From: Notospermus geniculatus
Taxonomy: Eukaryota; Nemertea; Pilidiophora; Heteronemertea; Lineidae
Direction of reading: 5' to 3'
DNA: 64,000 nt
NCBI GenBank assembly: GCA_002633025.1
Contig: NMRB01000149.1
Span: 350,061-414,060, forward strand
Part shown: one piece after another, positions 46,001 to 55,745 of the stretch
Numbering within the stretch: position 1 is the stretch's first letter
Layout: each line of letters begins with the position of its first letter
Notes under the pieces: generated by a model
Seen by the model: the letters and a program-made list of their open reading frames with translations, nothing else
Database searches by the model: none
Told to the model about the DNA's origin: nothing
Program-made: the position numbers and the translations under genes

Positions 46001-49000
46001 GATTGCAAAGTGCAGTTAAAGGACCGAGGCAAACAAAGCAACTGTTGCAAACTTTACAAGCCGTGATTTGTTGTCAAACACGATCCCGCAAGAAACTGAT
46101 ATAACGCTTACCTTCGCAGTAGGGGCAGCAGTGAAACGAATCCTTAACGATCATGGAGTGAGGGCAGTTCAGCACGGGACAGGCGGGTTTCTTGCACGAA
46201 AGTTTGCCATCCTGAATGAAAAAAAATCAAGTTCAACACAGTGTTACATTTAGCTACAAAGCATGCTAGCAGGCACGAAAATATACCTTTTCTCATTTGA
46301 ACAAACCAATGAAGCAAAAGTTAGTAAGATGGCACTGAATTCTCAGTAAGACAGTGTTATTGTGGTTTGATGAAACATCGTAGCATGGTACATGATAGCA
46401 TGATGGCCCTGATTTCTGACCGAAGGCTTATCAAACAAACTCTGGGTATGCAATCTTACCAGTACCAGGGGCAAGCAATAGAACACAAAAGAACTTGACA
46501 AAAAGCTTGAAAACTCACCAGACAAGTACACGTAGCACATTTATCTTCAGTGTGACTTGCAGACTCTCCATCTCTCACGAGCTTATCGTCAATGAAGCAG
46601 TCTCCTTTCCTGGTGTTGGCGATAGGACAGAGTGGACAGCATCTCCCTGGCACCTTCACGGGGTTCGGACAGTCAGCCTTGCACTGGAGGGTGGATTCGG
46701 TGACGACGCCAGCCTGAAACAGAAAAGAAGTTCTATTACGTGAACAATACAGTACATACATGTATTTCACTTGCTATGAAAAGGTAGGCAGATGGAGATA
46801 AAGTGTAAGTCATCTTATAGAGGCTAGGTGTAGGCCATCAAGTAGAAAAATCACAGAATGACAAAGTTAGGGAAGGCGAACAGCCTGTAGCAATCAGCCA
46901 TCAGCCATTGTCCAGAAAAGAGCACTAATTCAGAGTGATAATAATCTTACAGATGTTGGTACGTCAGTCATCAGGTTCGTTCAGGACGACGAAAATTGTG
47001 GTACTTACTTGGCATTGAAAATGAGCGCAGGGGTTTTCAGGGTCAGACCATGTTTCGTTGTGTTTGTATTCAACTCCCTTATAAGTACAACCTGGAAGAA
47101 TAAACGTAACCATTATATTTCAACGTAATATTGACAGAAAGACCATGTCCTGTGCTGGATCAGTTTAAATGGAGAGAGAACGGTGAATCAAATATTGGAG
47201 GAACCCTCAGGTTCCCTTTGCATAGATGAGGGAGTCGTGATACATATATAGGTGATGCTGGAATATTGTCCAAACACGTAGCTACACAGAACGCAGGCTA
47301 CTAACAGATTAGATGTTGTGAGTTTACCTTTACAGACGTCGCAGCAAGACTTGGCGGGGCGTTCGGCCAGGACCACGTGACATCCTTCCATCGTCGGACA
47401 CTTTGGGTTCGAGCAGACGACTTCTTTGTTCTGAAAATGAAGAGTGTATCGTGAGAAACGGTCTGAAATGAATTTACTGAATGACTAGTAGGATAACAAG
47501 GGGAGAAATATTGTTGTCGTGTTCGACTTTATCTTTGCGAAGTTACCAATTTCAAAGTTGTGTACATGATAGGGGCTAAAGGTGCCTATTTACGTGAGAG
47601 TTTTCTTGCGCGAGTTGGCTCTCAGTCGGCAACACAACTGCGAGCAATTATGTGTCATGGTGCTACTCCACGTGAGAGTTTTCTCGCGCAAGTTGGCTCT
47701 CAATGAGCAACTATACTGCGAGCAGTTGTTCGTGTCATTTGGTCCCAGCGTAAGCCGTGAGGAAGAAAGTAATGGTAAATTGCCCATTGTGAGCCAACTT
47801 CTGCGAGGAAACTCCGACGTGGATATGCGCCTTTAGTCATTTGTCGAATTGGCAATCAGTGGGCATTTGAAGCATAGCACGTACATTGTATCTCACTCAG
47901 TAACGAAGTCAAATGCTGATATAAATGGCAAAAAAAGAATAAATATCCCTTGATAACTTACCCTGCACTTGCACCGGATGCAAGAGTCAGCGCGGAGAGG
48001 ACCATATATGGCAGAATCCATGTATTCTCCCTCATTTTCACATTTTACTCGAGCACCTGAAAAAAATGACATCAAATATTCAACGTCGGGTCGCGGCAAG
48101 AGCATTATCCTGTGAATTCATTAAGTCATGAACGGTCCACGCAAAAGCATGGGCCAAACTCTAACCGCATCGTTTCGCTAAGGACAGACCATAACATGAT
48201 AAAGGAATCAAACAAAGGTTTAACTGCGAACGAAGAAGTGACTGAGGGATACACTTCACCAGATGTCTCTCACTAGCTGAATTTTGGCTTTACGTAATAG
48301 GCAGGAGCTTCAACTTTTTTATGGTGGTGAGGTACACGAATCTGTCAACTTGATGCCTTGAATTCCATTTATGAGAATAACAGAGCTATTTTCAGCACCA
48401 TTAGTGCTCCATGTGGGCCCCTAAGCGTATTCAAATGTACACAGATGACCCTGCTACATCATCGTTCATGGGGTTCCGGTTCTCATTAATTCTGTGCTGT
48501 TTTATCATAAGATCAACAAGTCAGAATTCAACAAAATTTCCACTAAACATGCGAAGGATCTTGTCGATCATATGAAAGAGTCAGAATGAAAATCTGTTTG
48601 AGTTTAAAGGGATACTCTCTACATTAAAAAACGCTAACTTTCTAAGGGGCATAGTTGAACCTTATGTTATTTGTTATTCGATTCCTTATGGCAAGACGAA
48701 CTATGCACAAACTACAGTCATGGACATAAATTTTGTCGTCACCTAATACCGTGAATATTCCAAACACTAACTGGGCCAATTTTAACACAGTTTGTTCCAC
48801 ATGAAAATACATCTTGTAGGTCATATTTCTGCATCAAAATTTTGGAAATTTGGAGATGTCATAATTATGTAACAGCTCATCAGAAAAAATCTTACAAATC
48901 AACTTTTTTATTATGCAACTTATTTGTGATTTTTGTTCCAGTTATCATTGAGTGGAATTTTCTAAGGATTTTGGACTTTGTTTCATCAAAATCTGTTGAG

Positions 49001-49818
49001 TGGTTGCTGAGATATTTGAGATTATCAAAAATTCGATAATTTGAGAATTTCCTATTTTTGACAAAATTTTGATATCAGTAGACAGAGCTCACTTAAAAAC
49101 GTAGAAATATGAAGTTTTGGAAATTTAATCGTAAACTGGTTAGAAGTGAAGCATATTTTTCAAAATATCAACATTTTGAAACTTTGAAAAACGTGCAATA
49201 TTTCTGCCCAGTTAACACAAAAAAGTTGTGAACACATATTCTGAGGTTAGCTTTATCTAATGGCATCAAAATTTCCTGAAAAGCACGAAAATCTCAAATT
49301 ATCAAAATTTTTATATTCTTAAATATCTCAGCAACCACTCAGCAATCATATTTTGATGAAACAAAGCCCAAAATCCTTAGAAAGTTCAAGTGTATCAAAA
49401 CTGCAACAAAAATCGCAAAAACAGTTACACAATAAAAAAGTTGATTTTTAAGATTTTTTTCTGATGAGCTATTACATAATTATGACATCTCCAAATTTCC
49501 AAAATTTTGATGCAGAAATATGACCAATAAGATGTATTTTCATGTGGAACAAAATTGGCCCAGTATAGTATTTGAAATATTTACGGTATTAGGTGACGAC
49601 AAAATTTATGCCCATGACTGTCGGAATACTTAAAATAGGAAAACAGAATCATATTTTACAGTCAAGAAGACTAATGGGAAAGAGGCCTGATGAAATATGA
49701 GGAATCGGATAAAATCTCTTGGCATTTAAGAACACCTACCTTTAAGAGCTCCTTCAGTGAAATCACAGACAAATACGAATAAAACAAGTGAGAGTAACAT
49801 CCGACACTTAGCATCCAT
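43055..49818 (-). CDS. bmper: BMP-binding endothelial regulator / Crossveinless-2
   Basis: Twelve exons, 49740-49818, 47962-48056, 47328-47430, 47009-47091, 46519-46713, 46112-46211, 45778-45887, 45439-45588, 45027-45131, 44027-44766, 43691-43827 and 43055-43410, join in phase to 750 residues. Order: signal peptide (MDAKCRMLLSLVLFVFV), five VWC modules (CxxC and CCxxC patterns such as CIRCKCR, CCDVC, CCPLCP, CCPYC, CCPSC, CCQRC), a VWD domain (KTFDGRHFKYNGVCKYLL, GLCGNNNG), then a C8-like cysteine block to CECDVIVAYQKACERIG. This is the BMPER layout: an extracellular BMP regulator tied to Chordin. Two oddities: the GDPH cleavage motif expected before TFDG is absent (AKNLAYK instead), and the TIL domain is replaced by a Lys-rich tail (KKSGKSKQKGKKTKKDK). 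The orthology call rests on the domain order. Confidence 0.92.
47580..47832. mobile_element. inverted-repeat element in bmper intron
   Basis: Repeated CACGTGAGAGTTTTCTCGCG-like arms and the complement GCGAGGAAACTCCGACGTGG near the right end; ends GGTGCCTATTT and GGATATGCGCC. Same family as 38695-39092 but without its minisatellite. Confidence 0.65.
48713..49621. mobile_element. 910-bp foldback in bmper intron 1
   Basis: Arms of roughly 370 bp (48713-49080 and 49260-49621) are inverted near-copies. The left starts ACAGTCATGGACATAAATTT and the right ends with its near-complement. AT-rich with no coding frame. Transcripts of bmper would carry a long RNA hairpin here. Confidence 0.8.
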
Positions 49819-49909
49819 CCTGAACGAAATAATCCTTGTAGCACAATCTTAATTCGATGTCAACTCGATGAGAGCAACTTGGTTTCTGCCCAGACTTGCC
49901 CGGTGAAGG

Positions 49910-49917
49910 CTTTTATA
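49910..49917 (-). promoter_or_regulatory. TATA box of bmper
   Basis: The minus strand reads TATAAAAG here, 92 bases upstream of the ATG at 49818. That spacing leaves room for a short 5' untranslated region starting near 49887. Position and consensus support a TATA-type promoter; the start site is inferred. Confidence 0.6.
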
Positions 49918-50456
49918 CCCTACTCCAGACATAGGCCCTCTCCCTTGCTCCGTCTGGTTCTCAAACGGCGCCGAGTGCTCACAGCGTGGTCGCAACGTGA
50001 GTACAGTTTACATCTTTGCTCCTCTGTTTGAGTAACAGAACCACCCGCCCATCAAAAGAACAATAGAACCGATGAGAGAAAGTCATAAGACACGATTAAT
50101 CTTTGATTATAATTGGGTTAATTAACGCTAATTATCCCAGGTGAGTAGTCCCGCGGCTGTTTCGTCAACAGACGTGATCAGATTAGGAAGTGAACGATCA
50201 TCACTACCCTTTTTTTGAGAACCTCTTTCGGTAATTTGAGGAAATTGTGGTGTAAAAATCTGAATACGCCTCACTGGCAATCTTCTGCCGTCAGAGACAG
50301 AGAGGTTGAACCAAATGAAGCGCTGAAGTTTCGTTAATTCTCCGATAATCATTGAGTTTTAACGGAAATCAATGCTTCAACTGTAATCACTACCCCAACC
50401 TACCACACCTACATATTGGTCCCAATTGGGTCATAAATACTATGGGCCAAATTCAT

Positions 50457-50815
50457 TAAAGGTGTTTTAAAGACTTAGACGCGTGTAACTTCGTCAAATG
50501 CATGGTGGAAGTGCACTCTTAGCCAAAAAGGTTCTTTAGGGGTTCTTTGTGCTACACCAGAGGAACCCCAAGGTTCTATATTATAGAACCTTCTGTAAAG
50601 AACCCGAAAGGGTTCCATATGGAACCCATAAAGGTTCCAGTTATAGAACCCTTTTCTGAGGGAAAGGTTCTATCTGGAACCTCTAAAGGTTCTTAAACAA
50701 CCTGAGGGTTCTTAAATCAGAGGGTTCTCCTGGTGTGGCACCAAAGAACCTTTTCGGCTAAGAGTGTGTGTGCATTTAGTGAAGTTAAACGCGCCTAAGT
50801 GTTAAACACCCTTTA
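50457..50815. mobile_element. nested MITEs
   Basis: The outer ends TAAAGGTGTTTTAAAGACTT and complement CTAAGTGTTAAACACCCTTTA (50457-50815) enclose an inner element at 50514-50766. The inner ends are CACTCTTAGCCAAAAAGGTT and complement, and its interior is filled with AAGGTTCTATATGGAACC-like units. Intergenic. Confidence 0.8.
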
Positions 50816-50838
50816 TGTATTTGGCCGTTGTTTGTTTT

Positions 50839-50879
50839 ACCTTGGAGGAATTATACAGTCTGTATAATTCCTCCAAGGT
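50839..50879. repeat. 41-bp perfect hairpin
   Basis: ACCTTGGAGGAATTATACAG is followed by its complement around one central base. The same TTGGAGGAATTATA arm appears in a short hairpin at about 54117-54156 and, changed, in the element at 6723-6841. Confidence 0.75.
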
Positions 50880-51973
50880 TTTACAGAACTCATTTGCTTC
50901 AGCTGGAGGTGCTACTGGCTTGAAGATCGCATTGGTTTTCGATAGACGCAGCTTGGCTTTCAGAACTCACTGGTTTATCCCTATAGAGGGAGCTAGCTTA
51001 GAATCTCCTTTGCTTCAGCAAGAGGAAGTTGTAAAACGAAATCTAAGACGAGAGGGATAATAGTATTAAGTTGACTTGTGCATATTTTGCGACAATGTTG
51101 TCTTAGTAATAACTCTGAGAACGCAAAATAATGTGGTAAATCTCTAGCTTAAAAGCTAATCCGGTATTAAAAACAAAAAAAGGAAGCAAGACGCCGCCTA
51201 CCGGATATTTTTGATTCCCACCCTTTGAAATTGTAATCACTGTTTTTTTCTTATTTTGACTGTTACATTCAGTCCAAACAAATACACTCGGTATTATTTG
51301 AAGGCATTTGTTTGCAAAACGCCAAACTAGCGTGGTCTAACGGCCTAGACAAAACACATTAGCGAGTCCTGATTAGCATTGTGTTTTAATATTCTTGCCT
51401 AGGGCTATGGTGTCGATCATTGTCTATCACATTGCCTCAGAAGGGCGGGTCACATTCGCCGCGATGTCCTTAGCGTCTCGCACGGATTAATGTCAGTCAC
51501 CTTCATTTTAACGCTACGATTTTTGGAGACAGAAGTTTATTGCAATTATAAACAGACATTGTTCTGGGATGATGTATCCTATACTACGCTATACACCGGT
51601 AATTGTCGAGAATCGTTTGTAACCGACGACCGAAGACGACGCCGAGACACTCGGATGACACACAGACGCTCGTGACGCAAATCATATCGCGGCTAATCCT
51701 GTCTCGCACCAACTGTCAGGTTGTCAGCCAGAGAAACATATGCATGTTGCAGAGTTTTGGTAGAAAAGCCAGTTTTCGACATTACGTTTATCGGAAACTT
51801 GGCGACGATTCAGCCAAACTTTCGCGGATCACCTCCAACCATCACAAGGAGGGACGTCTGGCAGTGCGTGACATAAAACGTCCAGTAGCCTAATCGTGTC
51901 GCATCCAACGCAGCTCTTGGTTGGATGCTGAAGGCAGAGAGAATCTGATTTAAGCAAACGCGTGAAACAAGTC
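50880..51973 (-). other. intergenic / 3' region of Ig-like gene A
   Basis: No separate gene is seen. The segment 51590-51973 is repeated downstream of the second Ig-like gene (about 55057-55745), interrupted there by an inserted element, so it is part of the tandem duplication unit. Confidence 0.55.
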
Positions 51974-54396
51974 CTAATATTTGACGATGTAGTATCTGTA
52001 ATAATCAAAGGAGTAGTCATTGCCGATGAGACACAGCAGGATCCGGAAGGGTTTCAGAGTGTCGGAATCCTGCACCGTCAGCCTCCCTGTGACCTGTTTC
52101 CGCCGCCGATTATAACGGGAAGAAATCTTAAAATTGTCAGTTTTCTGAATCTCATTGGCTTTATAAACACTGGTGAAGTCTTTACTGTGCGGAATGAAGC
52201 CGAATATTGAATCGAAGAGATAGAATTTGACGAATGGTCTCGGTGAGCCGGATCCGACGCAACGGAGTCGGATCGTCTGAAACGAGGAAAGAAAGAGGAA
52301 GTAAGTTGGTTTTGAGAATTCGGGCGGTGGAATTGACGACTCTGAATTGTAACAACTGAGGTAGCCTGCACATGACGAAGGGCCTACGAATTCGTTTTGG
52401 GGAGAGCTTACCCTTCTCCGCTTGACACTCATCGCCCTTTCCTCAGGTTGTCGCCGGATGAGCTTCACCTGGTAGAACCATTGGATCCGAAAGTTGACTC
52501 TGCCCTCGTTGTCAAGGGAGTTACACGTGTAGTTGTTCCTGCTCCCGGGTTTGACATTATATGCCTCGCCTGTGATCGTTTTCAGACCGAAAACCTGCGA
52601 ACTCTTCCTGACAGGGATGCGTTTTCGGTCATTCCTCTTGTAGACTCGCAATCTTTGCGACCGCTGCGAATGCACAAAGCACATCAATGATGGCTTCCAC
52701 AGTGACTTCTTTGGGAGTGGTATTATGTATGTCCCGTCCTTATCGATGGCCTGCGTGTGGTTGAAAATCCAAGCTAGTTGGTTGTAGATCAGGAAAGCAG
52801 GGGGGACTTTGCGCCGACTTCGGAGGTCCACGAACGTCTGAAGCAAGACCATGGTGTGGAAGCGATAGGGACTGCCGCGCAGCCAGTAGTTTGTCTGCAG
52901 GGACACGGAGTAAACTCCAGCGTCGGTTCGTAAAAATGGGCGAAACTTGATATAGGCGCTGAAATTCGAAAAGCCGCCCGAGTTCTGGACGTATTTCGTA
53001 TAGTTCATGTTTTGGGCACCTACATTGTAACGCGTAATGTTGTCGAAAGCTTGTTGGAGGACCAGGCTATCTCCGGCTCGATGGAGATGACGGGAAAAGC
53101 CGTAATGTGCTGTAGAGTCGCCGAGTTGGCTTTCGATTTTCATCTTCAAAATAAGCGGGTCGCCCGGTGCCACGATGTACTGCGGCTGTGGCATCTCTAT
53201 GAAAACAGGCAGGTGGACTGTTCCATCGGCTACCAGTTGGAAAGTGTGAACGTTCATTGTGAGGACGATGGTCGTGCATGGATGCTCAATGCTCATCCTG
53301 GTGTACAGCTTCTTCTTCGGGTCTTCAAGAGGACCTCCTTTGATACGGAATTTTATGGTAGAATTGCTCACCCTCAGGGCAGTCACTTCAAATTTATCAT
53401 CGCCTGGAAAGCAATTGGAAATGAATGATAGCTATTTGCATTTTAGTCAGTGTAATTGCAGCTCTTCATTCTCAGAAATATCTCACCTTCATCTGGTACG
53501 AAGTAATATAAAGCCATGTTCGGCCATGATTCATAGAATTCGCGGATGAACCACGTCCAGGTCACCTGATCCACTGACGTCAGTTCCGCTTCCGCCAAGA
53601 CCATGACGCCATTTTCAGTCGCTGTTTGCTTGAATCTGAAGTTTTCTATCGTTGGGTACTCAAACCGACCGACACAGCTTCCATGAGTGAGGTGCTGCGG
53701 CAGGGAAAATAAAAAACTCATTAACTGATTATCATTTTATTCGTGATTGTTTCTGTGTTGCGCCGCTGATTTATAATGATGTGATTTTTTAAAGTATGCG
53801 CCTGACATTACTATCCGAAAGTAATCAACGGTAGTTTCCTCTCCATATTTTGATTGTTATTTTCTATATTTTTCAGCCCCGCCAGCGTGACGCCAAGAAT
53901 AGCACAATTAGCGGGGAAAAATTGCAATCCGTCGTCATGTCGAGGTTACTAGTATTTGTGAGCTACAACCAAGAACGAGGAGCAAAGGACCGTCGCCAGG
54001 AGAACGAGGTTCACCCCAGACAAACCACAACCAAAAAAAGCCCTTTTCATGAAGGTACTGATCCCTCAAGCTTTGCCGGGCCTGTTCCAAGTCCCACTCA
54101 GATACATGGAAGCTTCTAGCTTGGAGGAATTATACTGACTCCTCCAAGCTTCTAGCTAGCAAGGGACGGAGGGCAAATACCCCTCAGACGTCACCGGAAA
54201 ACGCCGTGCGCGTCTCCAGTGAAGAGGTTGATGATTGATCCCATGGGGACTCGGAGGACTGCTGGGGCTACAGAACCTTCCAGGCGAACGAAAGGGCCTT
54301 TGGAAACGATCTGAAAAACACAATAGAACGCAAGAAAATACTTACCCCTTTCAAATGGAGTACACAAAGCAGGAGAAATCCTTGTAAATACATCAT
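51974..54396 (-). CDS. secreted Ig-like protein A (unrecognised family)
   Basis: Four exons, 54346-54396, 53487-53694, 52412-53403 and 51974-52276, join in phase to 517 residues. Exon 1 is a signal peptide (MMYLQGFLLLCVLHLKG). The mature part has cysteines in SCVGRF, EHPC, SLMCFV, NYTC, RLRCVGS and LLCLIG, which could make three disulphide-linked Ig-like units. DAGVYSVSL in the middle recalls the Ig DxGxY motif, and RLRCVGSGSPRP in the last exon recalls an Ig strand B. Several N-glycosylation sites; no membrane helix. Reading straight through the intron at 52277-52411 stays open, so an intron-retained form would encode extra residues. I do not recognise the family. The tandem paralogue is at 55746-58696. 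Confidence 0.72.
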
Positions 54397-54899
54397 CGTC
54401 GAAATATCGCGTCGGTGGTATGCACGTTTATTACAAATCTCTTCGCATTTCAACGTAACACTGTTGATATTCTTCACTGCTTACAACTGACACATGTCGA
54501 TTACCAAATACTTGGGTCAGTATTAGCTATCATTAACCCAAATAAAACGTAAGTTTAAATTAATTTAACCCTCTGTCTTTGCCGTAGGCCTACCGTATGG
54601 GTTTATCGGGAGAATGTAATACGCAGTCAAAATAGACAATGCTGACAGCGCAATCTCAAAGTAGGCCTACGTATGTAAATGAGAAGTGTGTGGCGGGTGA
54701 AGGGAATTTTCTAACCGGAATTACACTCCTTGCGCAGTGTCTTCTCACTCATACCTGTCACCATGGTGATTACAAGACAAGCTGTCACCCCTTCTATTTG
54801 CCGAAACAACTGCAAAAATAGTCAACACGATTAGTTATGCATGAGTAAAATCGCGTACGAAAAAAAGTTGAGTCACCAGCGTGGTAATTGTCGAGAATA

Positions 54900-55054
54900 G
54901 GGAGGTTTCGAAGTCAAACGATAAACGAAAACTTTACGACAACGTTATTTTTCATACTACACATTAACCAGATTTTATATTACGTTTTCGGTACAAAAAT
55001 AACGTTGTCGTTGTCGTTAACGTTTACGTTTATCGTTTGATTTCGAAACCTCCC
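54900..55054. mobile_element. GGGAGGTTT MITE family, copy 2
   Basis: Termini GGGAGGTTTCGAAGTCAAAC and complement, flanked by TA at 54898-54899 and 55055-55056. Close relative of 29117-29265. The matching position in the upstream duplicate (about 51611) has no insert. Confidence 0.8.
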
Positions 55055-55467
55055 TAATGTTTGGAAACCGACGACCGAAGACGACGCCGAGACACTCGGA
55101 TGACACACAGACGCTCGTGACGCAAATCATATCGCGGCTAATCCTGTCTCGCACCGAATTACGAATGTTTATTGCTCCGTATAAATGTTACACCATACAC
55201 ATAGGAAGAGATACAATACGTATAAACATAAAATAAAGTGCCAGGGAATCATAAGCATGTTGCAGAGTTTTGGTAGAAAAGCCAGTTTTCGACGTTACGT
55301 TAAACGGAAACTTGGCGACGATTCAGCCAAACTTTCGCGGATCACCTCCAACCATCACAAGAGGGACGTCTGGCAGTGCGTGACATAAAACGTCCAGTAG
55401 GCCTAATCGTGTCGCATCAAACGCAGCTCTCATGGTTAGATGCTGAAGGCAGAGAGAATCTGATTTA

Positions 55468-55723
55468 TGGTGCTCTAGTTCGACTTGTAAACATTACAGT
55501 TTGTTTATTTACACGGTTGATTGTAATAGTTATGTTTCCTCGGACAGGTGGCAGAACCGTGTATACCAAAACATTAGTGTTATCTATTATTTATATGTTT
55601 ATGATTTTACGCTCAAAAACAAAACAAAAAGTTGTGAAAGGCGACATTTAATTCGATTTTATCTGTTTTGTTAGTACCAAACGTTGACAATAGGTGGCAC
55701 ACCGTAATGTTTACTAGAGCACC
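55468..55723. mobile_element. MITE absent from the paralogous segment
   Basis: Ends TGGTGCTCTAGTTCGACTTG and the complement CTAGAGCACC, flanked by TTTA at 55464-55467 and 55724-55727. The sister segment near 51948 reads GATTTAAGC without it. Downstream of the second Ig-like gene. Confidence 0.75.
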
Positions 55724-55745
55724 TTTAAACGTGAAACAAGTTGTT

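Noticed and set aside
51974-53386. Single 470-residue open frame
   Set aside because: It runs through the intron at 52277-52411; the paralogue and splice sites support two exons, though intron retention remains possible.
53850-54119. Open frame in intron 1 of Ig-like gene A, partly shared with gene B
   Set aside because: Similarity reflects duplicated intron DNA; frames diverge between the copies.
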